A DNA stretch of 64,000 nt, from positions 1,798,001-1,862,000 of the forward strand of contig NZ_LT629700.1 of the NCBI RefSeq assembly GCF_900103625.1. The letters are read 5' to 3'. Source of the DNA: Corynebacterium mycetoides. GTDB lineage: Bacteria > Actinomycetota > Actinomycetes > Mycobacteriales > Mycobacteriaceae. Shown here piece by piece: positions 57,248-64,000 of this stretch. The notes under the pieces were generated by a model. It worked only from the letters and a program-made list of their open reading frames with translations. It did not search any database and was not told the origin of the DNA. The position numbers and the translations under genes were made by a program. Positions within the stretch are counted from its first letter, which is position 1. Each line of letters begins with the position of its first letter.

Positions 57248-58531
57248 ATGGCCACACACGCTACTGGGCTCCCGGCACCGGCGAATGAAGCAGAGCGCCG
57301 CCGTCAGCTGCGCAATCACAAGATCGCCGTCACGGCCCTCCTGGGCGTGATGGCAGTGATTTTCCTGACGTGCTCGTGGTGGCAGGCCCAGGGCACGGCT
57401 CCGGGGTGGGTCGGCTACGTGCGCGCCGCCGCGGAGGCCGGAATGGTGGGCGGGTTGGCGGACTGGTTCGCCGTCACGGCACTGTTCCGCCGCCCGATGG
57501 GCCTGCCGATACCGCATACCGCCATCATTCCGCGCAAGAAGGACCAGGTGGCGGGGGCGCTGAGCGACTTCGTGAGCGAGAACTTCCTCAACTCCGACAC
57601 CATCACGGAGAAGGTGGTGCAGGCCCGGGTTCCGGAGCGTGCCGGTGCCTGGCTCGCGCAGGAGTCGAATGCGCGGCGCGTGTCGGAGTACATCGGCGGC
57701 CTGACCGCGCGGGTGGTCGCGTCGATAGACCCTGCGGATGCCGAGCGCGTCATCAACACCCACGTGATCGGCCGCATCGGAGAGCCGGTGTGGGGCCCGC
57801 CGCTGGGCCGCGCGCTCGAGGGACTCATCGAGGACGGGAAGGTGGAGCCCGTAGTCAACGACGTGATCGCGTGGGCGCGCACAAAGGTCGACGGCATGGA
57901 GGACACCGTGGTCACCATGATCGATGAGCGCATGCCACGCTGGGCCCCCAAGTTCGCCAAAGACTTGGTCGGCGAGCGCGTCTACCGGGAGCTGGTGGAG
58001 TTTATGCGGGAGGTGGACACGCAGCCGCAGCACGAGGCGCGCCGCGCGATCCGCCGCTACATCAGCCAATTCGCGTATGACCTCCAGTTCGACGCCGACA
58101 TGATCAGCCGCGTCGAGGCGGTCAAGGCGGACGTGATGGGCTCCGCCGCGGTCACCTCGGCCGCCGGAGGGCTGTGGGAGCAGGTTTCGCGCGCGCTTAT
58201 CGACGCCTCCTCCGACGCTTCCTCACCCCTGCGCCGCAAGCTGGTGTCGCTGTGCGTGGAGTGGGGCAGCAAGCTGGAGCGCGACCCGGAGGTCCAGGAG
58301 CAGGCGCAGGATCGCGTCGCCGCCGCCACCCGCTTCCTGGCGGACAACGGCGCCGGCGAGATCGTCGGGATTATCTCGGAAACCATCCAGCGCTGGGACG
58401 GTGACGAGGCGAGCGAAAAAATCGAGCTCATGGTGGGCAAAGACCTGCAGTTCATCCGCCTGAACGGAACCGTCGTCGGTGCATTGGCGGGCGTGGCCAT
58501 TTACACTGTGTCCCAGATCCTCTTCCATTAG
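57248..58531 (+). CDS. DUF445 family membrane protein
   Basis: 427 residues. N-terminal helix (about 24-45), then GGLADWFAVTALFRRPMGLPIPHTAIIPRKK, the DUF445 signature, a long helical middle and a C-terminal membrane segment ending VGALAGVAIYTVSQI. Family function unknown. TTTAAT seven bases before the ATG suggests leaderless mRNA. Confidence 0.88.
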   Translation: MATHATGLPAPANEAERRRQLRNHKIAVTALLGVMAVIFLTCSWWQAQGTAPGWVGYVRAAAEAGMVGGLADWFAVTALFRRPMGLPIPHTAIIPRKKDQVAGALSDFVSENFLNSDTITEKVVQARVPERAGAWLAQESNARRVSEYIGGLTARVVASIDPADAERVINTHVIGRIGEPVWGPPLGRALEGLIEDGKVEPVVNDVIAWARTKVDGMEDTVVTMIDERMPRWAPKFAKDLVGERVYRELVEFMREVDTQPQHEARRAIRRYISQFAYDLQFDADMISRVEAVKADVMGSAAVTSAAGGLWEQVSRALIDASSDASSPLRRKLVSLCVEWGSKLERDPEVQEQAQDRVAAATRFLADNGAGEIVGIISETIQRWDGDEASEKIELMVGKDLQFIRLNGTVVGALAGVAIYTVSQILFH

Positions 58532-58564
58532 CGGTTTGGCACGACTCGACGAAAGCGGGACATC

Positions 58565-59239
58565 ATGACCTCGGAGAACACGCAAGACAACAACAGGAGC
58601 TACGACAACGGCTCAATCATGGACAGCCTGCGCGGCGCAGGCGAGGCGCTGCTGGCGGCCGGCTCCGCGCTGGGCAGCGCGGTGGGGACGTTCGCTTCCA
58701 ATTTCCGCGAGGAGCGCACGGCGAGCACCAGCGGCGCGCATGCGGCTGCTCAAAACGGCGAGCAGCAGCAGGACACGGTGGGAGCGCAGCTGCGCGCGGC
58801 CGTGGACCATGCGCGCAGCGCATTCAACTCGGCGGACAACGACCATGACTTCCGGGCCGCCGTGTCGTCGTTTGCCGCGGACGCGGAATCGATCTTCCGC
58901 GACATCGCGGGATCCGTCACCCGCGCCGGGGGAGCAACCGCGGACTCGAGTGAGGGTGAGCAGGTCAAGGCCGCGTTCGGCAACGCCGTGGGGGAGGTCC
59001 GCCAGACCTTCAACCAGGCCGTCGCCGGCGTGCGCAACCGCGCCGAGGAGTCCGACATTGACGCGGAGGGCGCCGTCGCCGACATGCGCGACCGCCTGGA
59101 CGCGCTGATTGAGAAGCTGTCCGCGCAGCTCGGCGGCGCGGAATCCGCACCGGAGGATGGGGCGCGTAGCCAGGCCGATACCATTGAGGGCGAAGTGGTC
59201 CATAATGATGATGGCGACCAGGCCACCGACAAGAACTAA
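58565..59239 (+). CDS. Helical acidic protein of the corynebacterial CGLAU_01105 type
   Basis: 224 residues, with no membrane segment. Ala, Gln, Asp and Glu rich with amphipathic helices (VGAQLRAAVDHARSAFNSAD; VGEVRQTFNQAVAGVRNRAEE) and a low-complexity end. Probably forms coiled helices. Thirty-three bases after DUF445, so cotranscribed. Function unknown. Confidence 0.75.
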   Translation: MTSENTQDNNRSYDNGSIMDSLRGAGEALLAAGSALGSAVGTFASNFREERTASTSGAHAAAQNGEQQQDTVGAQLRAAVDHARSAFNSADNDHDFRAAVSSFAADAESIFRDIAGSVTRAGGATADSSEGEQVKAAFGNAVGEVRQTFNQAVAGVRNRAEESDIDAEGAVADMRDRLDALIEKLSAQLGGAESAPEDGARSQADTIEGEVVHNDDGDQATDKN

Positions 59240-59260
59240 GTAGATGGAGTAGGCCCGAAC

Positions 59261-59578
59261 GTGTTGGACATGAGCACCCTGGGGCTCGCCGGGTACATCC
59301 TGAGCGTGCCTGCGATAGTGCGCAACTTTTTGTTCCTTGCCGTCGGCATCGCCGGCTTCGTGGGTGCTGTTCTCGCGGTGATGACGCGGGACGACGCCTA
59401 CGACGCGGCGGGCCGCCAGAACAAATGGGCGTGGGTCGCCATCCTGGCGGTTGCGGGAGCGGTCTGCCTGCTCCGGTTGCCGCTGATCTCGTGGTTCGGG
59501 GTGGTCGCGATCGGCCTCTACTATTTCGACGTGCGGCCGCAGTTGAACAACATCATCCGGGGCAACTACGGCTGGTGA
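59261..59578 (+). CDS. DUF2516 membrane protein
   Basis: 105 residues from GTG; an ATG is present three codons later. Three membrane helices, ending in YFDVRPQLNNIIRGNYGW, the DUF2516 end. Conserved in mycolate-containing actinobacteria next to deoC-like genes. Function unknown. Confidence 0.82.
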   Translation: MLDMSTLGLAGYILSVPAIVRNFLFLAVGIAGFVGAVLAVMTRDDAYDAAGRQNKWAWVAILAVAGAVCLLRLPLISWFGVVAIGLYYFDVRPQLNNIIRGNYGW

Positions 59579-59582
59579 GCTA

Positions 59583-60131
59583 GTGGATGACCTGCAATGG
59601 CTGGCCACGAGGACGGGCGAAAGCGCCCTCGGGGGCCAGCCTTTCGCCTCCGACGGGCGCCACCTTGCCGGCGTGGTCGTGGAGCCCACCCGGGTCCGGG
59701 CGGCGAATTCGGGGAGCGTGCCGGTCATCGCCGTGGTGGGCTGGCCCGGCGGCCGGCACCACAGCGTGATCAAGGCGGCGGAGGCGCGTTTGGCGGTGGA
59801 CATGGGCGCCGACGAGGTCTGGTTGGTCGTCGACCCCGGCGCGGAGGGGGACAACGAGGTCCTCGCCGATGTTGTCGCCGTGCGACAGGCCGTCGACGCT
59901 CCGGTGAGGCTCGGGGTATTCTACCGGGGCTGCCCAGAGGTGGTGCGCGCGGGCGAGCTGGCGGGCGCGGACACGCTCGTGTGCGAGGACGCCGACGACC
60001 TCCCGGACACCTCCCTCACCGTGGCCCTTATCGGAGTCGACGACAGCGTGGACGCCGTGGTGGCGGCCCTGGATCGAGGCGCCGCCTACGCCTTTACGGG
60101 CGTCGCTACAGCGCGTCAGTCACCTCGTTGA
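59583..60131 (+). CDS. DeoC-fold protein lacking catalytic lysines
   Basis: 182 residues from GTG, shorter than DeoC (about 220). The TIM-barrel part VIAVVGWPGGRHHSVIKAAEARLAVDMGADE corresponds to DeoC VIGFPxG...K.EA..A...GADE. In DeoC the Schiff-base Lys sits in VKTSTGF and a second Lys in VKASGG; here the aligned stretches are TLVCEDAD and ALIGVDDS, with no Lys. Aldolase activity is therefore doubtful. Overlaps the convergent LmeA-like gene by 26 bases. Confidence 0.65.
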   Translation: MDDLQWLATRTGESALGGQPFASDGRHLAGVVVEPTRVRAANSGSVPVIAVVGWPGGRHHSVIKAAEARLAVDMGADEVWLVVDPGAEGDNEVLADVVAVRQAVDAPVRLGVFYRGCPEVVRAGELAGADTLVCEDADDLPDTSLTVALIGVDDSVDAVVAALDRGAAYAFTGVATARQSPR

Positions 60132-60882
60132 GGTTGACGTTGTTCCCGCTGAGGGTCACTCGCAGGCCGCCCTCAATGACCGTGAAATCCTCCACCTTCA
60201 TGCTTCCGAACACCACGTCGCGCATGCCCTCGCGCAGCGCCTGCGAGATCCGCTCCGCCACCCCGCCGGGCAATTCAATGCCGAAGAGCTGGGTGGACTC
60301 GGCCACGAAGGTGAGCTGGCCTCCCTCCATCTCGGGGCGCAGGTCGATCCCCGCGAGGCCGCCGGTAAAGGTGATGGAGACGGTGCCTTCCGACGGGTTG
60401 GAGCGCACGTCCGAGACCGTGACAAAGTTGTGCAGCAGTTCCGCGGGCACCCCGTCGACCTGGCTGAGCGCCGTGCCGAGCTGCTGCTGGAGGATGGCGT
60501 GCACGAACGCGTCGGGAAGCTCTGTCGACACTCGCAGTGAGTCGGCGACGGTCTGGTCACCGGAGACCGACACCCCTTCCATCTCCACGGTGGCTGCCGG
60601 CTGCCCTGTGAAATTGGTTCCGTCGAGCACGAGGGTCGAGGGCATCGACAGCGTCATGTGTGGCACCTTGCCCCCCAGCAGCCCGAGGGTCAGCGGGTCG
60701 GACCCGAACGACACCTGGGCGTCCTGGGTCGTCGGCGCGGGTGCTGCCTCGTCGAACTGAGACTCTATCTGGTCCGAGATGTAGGCGCGGAGGCCGAACT
60801 CGGCGACGAGGATGATGACCAGCAACGCCGCGAGGATTCCGACGAAGATCTTCCAGGCTAGCGAGCCGTTGGTGCGTTTCAT
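60106..60882 (-). CDS. DUF2993 / LmeA-like phospholipid-binding protein
   Basis: 258 residues. N-terminal anchor helix (about 10-30), then the BPI/SMP-like DUF2993 fold with repeated beta segments (GKVPHMTLSMPST, NVNLNEV end). LmeA binds phosphatidylinositides and helps lipomannan elongation in mycobacteria. Extracytoplasmic. Seven bases after the methyltransferase gene, same strand. Confidence 0.82.
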   Translation of the reverse strand: MKRTNGSLAWKIFVGILAALLVIILVAEFGLRAYISDQIESQFDEAAPAPTTQDAQVSFGSDPLTLGLLGGKVPHMTLSMPSTLVLDGTNFTGQPAATVEMEGVSVSGDQTVADSLRVSTELPDAFVHAILQQQLGTALSQVDGVPAELLHNFVTVSDVRSNPSEGTVSITFTGGLAGIDLRPEMEGGQLTFVAESTQLFGIELPGGVAERISQALREGMRDVVFGSMKVEDFTVIEGGLRVTLSGNNVNLNEVTDAL

Positions 60883-60889
60883 GGGGCCA

Positions 60890-61699
60890 TCATACGTCCG
60901 CGACGTGTTCCCACCCGATGGTCAGGGTGTTGTCCCGCAGGCGCCGGCGCACCGGGTGCAGGGGCCAGCCCTGCCGGAGCAGCTCCTCGTGGGCGTTGCG
61001 CCAGCGCACCCTCGGCCCATGCGGCGCCCAGCCGGCGGCGTGCTCCCAGGCGGTATCCATGGCGGTGAGCAGCGTGTGGATCTTGTGCCCGGGGGTGTTG
61101 TTGTGGATCAGTGCCTTGGGCAGCCGTTCCGCCACATCGGAGGGCCGCGCGACGTCCTCGGGGTCCCAGGCCAGGGTGAGGGAGCGCGGGCCGTGGGCGT
61201 CGAGAAGCACCCATGCCGCGCGGCGGCCGAGCTCGTCGCATGTGCCCTCGATGAACAACCCGCCGGGGGCGAGGCGGGATGCCACGGTCTCCCACACGGC
61301 GGGGACGTCCGCCACGTCGTACTGGCGCAGCACGTTGAACGCGCGGACCAGGTGCGGGGTATAGCCGGCGAGCTCGAACCCCCCGAGCTGGAAGCGGACA
61401 CCGTCGCGCGGCGGCAGGACGCGCTCCGGGTTGATTTCCAGGCCGATGACCTCCACATCCGGGTTGATGCGGCGCAGCCACCCGGCCCACTCCACGGTGG
61501 TGGTGTGGGACGCCCCGTAGCCGACGTCGATAGCCAGCGGCGCCGGCACCGAGCGCAGCACCTCGCGCACGTCCGGGTTGTAGCGCGTCCACCTGTCCGA
61601 ACGCCGCAGCCGGTTGATCCCGGTCGTGCCGCGGGTGATCACGCCGAACGGCCGGTCGCGCCCGAACTGCGCGCGCAGATTATGGGCGTGACCGGCCAT
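60890..61699 (-). CDS. Class I SAM-dependent methyltransferase-like protein
   Basis: 269 residues. SAM-binding motif IDVGYGASHTTTVEWAG, then VIGLEINPERVLPP (acidic loop) and NVLRQYD. Rossmann-like order is complete; target is unknown. Forms an operon with the DUF2993 and probably the DUF2505 gene. Confidence 0.8.
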   Translation of the reverse strand: MAGHAHNLRAQFGRDRPFGVITRGTTGINRLRRSDRWTRYNPDVREVLRSVPAPLAIDVGYGASHTTTVEWAGWLRRINPDVEVIGLEINPERVLPPRDGVRFQLGGFELAGYTPHLVRAFNVLRQYDVADVPAVWETVASRLAPGGLFIEGTCDELGRRAAWVLLDAHGPRSLTLAWDPEDVARPSDVAERLPKALIHNNTPGHKIHTLLTAMDTAWEHAAGWAPHGPRVRWRNAHEELLRQGWPLHPVRRRLRDNTLTIGWEHVADV

Positions 61700-61726
61700 G
61701 TTGAAACGAATGGAGGGAGGGTGCCG

Positions 61727-62218
61727 CTAGAGGTTGTCGCTGATCCACTGGTCGGTCAGCGCCGCCTCGTTGGTGAGGATCTCCTCGAGCGCGTCGGCGA
61801 TCTTCGGCTCGAGCGCCGCGCCCATGAACGGGATGGCGACCTTAACCTCGTTATCGTAGGTCAGCGTGGTGGTCTCACCCGCGCCGGCGAGGGCGATGTC
61901 GCCGCTGAAGTCGACCGGGGTGCCCTTGACGTCACCCGTGAAGTCGAGCTTGGCGTTCTCCCCCTCGAGGGCGCCGACGTTGACGACGCGCTTGAGCTTG
62001 AGGTCCTGGGAAATCATCGCCCGGGCGGCCTCGGGGAGGATGGACTGGGGCAGCACCTCGAAGAGGGTGGCCGACGAGCCGTCGAACTCGTTGAGGGTCC
62101 CCGGCTCCGGCGACAGCTTCTCCGCGATGAACTCCCAGTACTCCTTGGTGGTCAGCGCCTGGTGAACCTTCGCGGCGGAGTGGTTGATGGTCAGAGTTAC
62201 TTCGCTATGTGCGGTCAT
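61727..62218 (-). CDS. DUF2505 protein (SRPBCC-like)
   Basis: 163 residues. Beta-rich START/Bet v1-like fold pattern: VTLTINHSAAKVHQALTTKEYWEF, then VLPQSILPEAARAM and LTYDNEVKVAIPFMG. Lipid binding is likely by fold. Divergent from murB, with 24 bases between the starts. Confidence 0.8.
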   Translation of the reverse strand: MTAHSEVTLTINHSAAKVHQALTTKEYWEFIAEKLSPEPGTLNEFDGSSATLFEVLPQSILPEAARAMISQDLKLKRVVNVGALEGENAKLDFTGDVKGTPVDFSGDIALAGAGETTTLTYDNEVKVAIPFMGAALEPKIADALEEILTNEAALTDQWISDNL

Positions 62219-62242
62219 GGGTCACAGACTACCGTGGTGGGG

Positions 62243-63250
62243 GTGTCCGATTCATCTTTTTCAGCCCTGACCACCCTCCGCGTCGGCGGCTCGCCCCGCT
62301 CGCTTCTGCGCTGCACGAGTGCGGGCGAACTCGCGTCGACCGTTGCGCGTCTCGACACCGCGGGTGAGCCCCTGCTCGTGGTCGGCGGCGGTTCCAACCT
62401 CGTCGTCGCCGACGGGCCTTTGGACCTGACCGCCGTGGTGGCCGCCAACGAGGGCATCGAGCTTATCGACGCCACCACGCTGCGCATCCAGGCCGGCACC
62501 CCGTGGGACGACGTCGTGGCCTTCGCGGTGGATCGCGGGCTGGCGGGCATCGAGGCACTCAGCGGCATCCCCGGGTCGGCCGGCGCCACGCCGGTGCAAA
62601 ACGTCGGCGCCTACGGCGCGGAGATCTCCGACGTGCTCACTCGCGTGCACCTGTACAATCGCCGCACCGGCGAGCGGGAGTGGGTCTCCGCCGACTCGCT
62701 GGAGCTCGCCTACCGCTACTCCAACCTGAAATTCACGGCCCGCGCCGTCGTGCTGGACATCGAGCTGCGCCTGGATGCCCGGGAGCTGTCAGCGCCTCTG
62801 CGCCACCTCGGTGGGAAGCGTCTGCCGCTGGCCCAGGCGCGCGAGGAGATCCTCGCCACGCGCCGGGCCAAGGGGATGGTGCTCGATCCTGCCGATCACG
62901 ACACGTGGTCGGCCGGCTCGTTTTTCACCAATCCGATCGTGGATCCCGCGCTCGCGGACTCCATCGACGTCGCAGTCGGCGAGCCGGGAATGCCGCGCTT
63001 CCCGCAACCGGACGGCCACGAGAAGCTGTCGGCGGCGTGGCTCATCGAGCGCGCCGGGTTCCCCCGCGGCTACCCCGGGGACGACGCCCCGGCGAGGCTG
63101 AGCACCAAGCACACCCTCGCGCTGACCAACCGCGGAAACGCGGCTGCCCGGGACATCGTCGAGCTGGCCCGGACCGTTCGGCGGGGCGTCGAAAAGCGAT
63201 TCGGCGTCACCCTCGAACCCGAACCGGTGTGGGTCGGGGTGGAAATTTAG
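62243..63250 (+). CDS. murB: UDP-N-acetylenolpyruvoylglucosamine reductase
   Basis: 335 residues from GTG. FAD motif VVGGGSNLVVAD, GIPGSAGATPVQNVGAYG, the proton-donor Ser in SAGSFFTNP and a C-terminal Glu region. Reduces the enolpyruvyl group to make UDP-MurNAc, a precursor of peptidoglycan. A type I MurB, since the ordinary Tyr loop is present. The stop overlaps that of the convergent ligase by two to four bases. Confidence 0.95.
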   Translation: MSDSSFSALTTLRVGGSPRSLLRCTSAGELASTVARLDTAGEPLLVVGGGSNLVVADGPLDLTAVVAANEGIELIDATTLRIQAGTPWDDVVAFAVDRGLAGIEALSGIPGSAGATPVQNVGAYGAEISDVLTRVHLYNRRTGEREWVSADSLELAYRYSNLKFTARAVVLDIELRLDARELSAPLRHLGGKRLPLAQAREEILATRRAKGMVLDPADHDTWSAGSFFTNPIVDPALADSIDVAVGEPGMPRFPQPDGHEKLSAAWLIERAGFPRGYPGDDAPARLSTKHTLALTNRGNAAARDIVELARTVRRGVEKRFGVTLEPEPVWVGVEI

Positions 63251-64000
63251 CCCTCAAGCATCCGCATGAGCTCGTCTTGCACCTCGCGCCGGCGGACCTT
63301 GCCCATCTGGTCGCGGGGCAGCTCGTCGAAGTGGTAGAACGTGCGCGGCACCTTGTAGCCCGTGAGGTTCTCCCGGGCGTACGCGCGCAGGTTCTCCGGC
63401 TCGAGCTCGGCACCCTCGCGCAGGGTGACGCAGGCGACGACGTCCTCGGAGCCGTCGGTACGTGGGCGGCCGACGACGGCGACGTCCTCCACATCCTCGT
63501 GCCGGCGCAGGACCTCCTCCACCTCGGAGGGGTAGACGTTGAAGCCGCCGGTGATGATGAGCTCCTTGATGCGCGAGACCAGCTTGATAAAGCCGTCCGG
63601 CTCCATCACGCCCATGTCGCCGGTGCGGAACCAGCCGTCGTGGAACGCGTTCGCGGTGGCCTCCGGGTTGTTGAGGTAGCCGTCGAATACCTGCGGGCCG
63701 CGCACCAGGATTTCGCCGGCTTCGCCGTAGGGCATCTCCCGATCCAGGTTCTCCGTGTCCGCGATGCGGATGTCGGTGTCCGGGAAGGGGATGCCGATGT
63801 AACCCGGCCGGCGGTCGGCGCTCTCCGGGTTGCCAACGATGATCGGTGAGGTCTCCGTCAATCCGTAGCCCTCCACCAGGCGCCCGCCGGTGAGCTCCTC
63901 CCACTCATCAATCACGGCGACGGGCAGCGACGACGCGCCGGAGAAGCCGATAGACAGGCACGACAGATCCACGTCGTCCTCCCTGGCCTGGCGGACGATG
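63247..64000 (-). CDS. fadD: Long-chain acyl-CoA ligase (C-terminal part)
   Basis: The gene runs past the right edge; about 251 C-terminal residues are visible. GYGLTETSPI, FRTGDMGVMEPDGF, SRIKELIITGGFNVYPSEVEE and the catalytic Lys in QMGKVRRREV are ANL motifs. Probably activates fatty acids for degradation or mycolate supply. The symbol is a family assignment. Confidence 0.9.
   Translation of the reverse strand, partial: IVRQAREDDVDLSCLSIGFSGASSLPVAVIDEWEELTGGRLVEGYGLTETSPIIVGNPESADRRPGYIGIPFPDTDIRIADTENLDREMPYGEAGEILVRGPQVFDGYLNNPEATANAFHDGWFRTGDMGVMEPDGFIKLVSRIKELIITGGFNVYPSEVEEVLRRHEDVEDVAVVGRPRTDGSEDVVACVTLREGAELEPENLRAYARENLTGYKVPRTFYHFDELPRDQMGKVRRREVQDELMRMLEG

Noticed and set aside
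60812-62242. N-terminal extension of murB by about 477 codons
   Set aside because: It runs antisense through three minus-strand genes; MurB similarity begins at the GTG 62243.

Overview
The window is a stretch of high-GC actinobacterial chromosome, almost certainly from a Corynebacterium. The evidence is the combination of a GlxR-type CRP regulator, a RamB-type acetate regulator beside sdhCAB, a WhiB-like protein, an S-(hydroxymethyl)mycothiol dehydrogenase, a fused RmlCD, two antigen-85-type mycolyltransferases, a MarP-like serine protease and a 6C small RNA, in an order I recognise from Corynebacterium glutamicum. Genes are densely packed, stops and starts often overlap by 1-4 bases, and many starts lie 6-8 bases after a TANNNT -10 box, which suggests leaderless transcripts. 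I see no prophage, insertion sequence or CRISPR array.

Layout. 1-3749: mnhA(B)-C-D-E-F-G Na+/H+ antiporter operon, the first gene cut by the window edge. 3808-6630: a YhgE/Pip-like membrane protein, then two damaged genes (a bile-acid/Na+ symporter with a frameshift, and a small gene with an early amber codon), then tRNA-Pro(CGG) on the minus strand. 6849-13518: metallophosphoesterase, YqeY-like protein, class A penicillin-binding protein, WhiB-like protein, RidA, a metallo-beta-lactamase-fold hydrolase and glxR. 13559-19446: nth, a thioredoxin-like protein, a NUDIX hydrolase, MarP, then a minus-strand group of an alpha/beta hydrolase, a holin-X-like membrane protein and a HAD phosphatase.

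19456-24243 is the most unusual regulatory area: a 6C RNA with two C8 hairpin loops, an array of DnaA-box-like repeats with 14-bp spacing, and a minimal Tad/Flp-like cluster (ssd/tadZ, tadA, tadB, tadC, Flp-like, two TadE-like genes). 24240-33723: MrfA-like helicase, cspA, DedA, topA, membrane adenylate cyclase, holB, tRNA-Thr(CGT). 33723-38692: thioesterase-like protein, acyl-CoA synthetase, secreted SGNH esterase, mycothiol-dependent formaldehyde dehydrogenase and its hydrolase partner. 38676-45043: dTDP-rhamnose genes (rmlA, rmlCD, rmlB), two GT2 glycosyltransferases, a DUF2304 protein and a flippase-like protein.

45034-49163: M1 aminopeptidase and two mycolyltransferases, with a 36-codon amphipathic peptide gene between them on the opposite strand. 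49311-57163: lpd, an SRPBCC protein, ramB, sdhCAB and a membrane protein. 57248-64000: DUF445, small conserved proteins, a DeoC-like protein without its lysines, an LmeA-like lipid-binding protein, a methyltransferase, DUF2505, murB and a truncated acyl-CoA ligase.

Themes: cell-envelope construction (PBP, MurB, rhamnose, mycolyl transfer, LmeA) and cAMP/carbon control (adenylate cyclase, GlxR, RamB, SDH, Lpd). Spread across the window is an 11-mer, GCTTRTCGACG, found at 18 places on both strands, far more than chance would predict.
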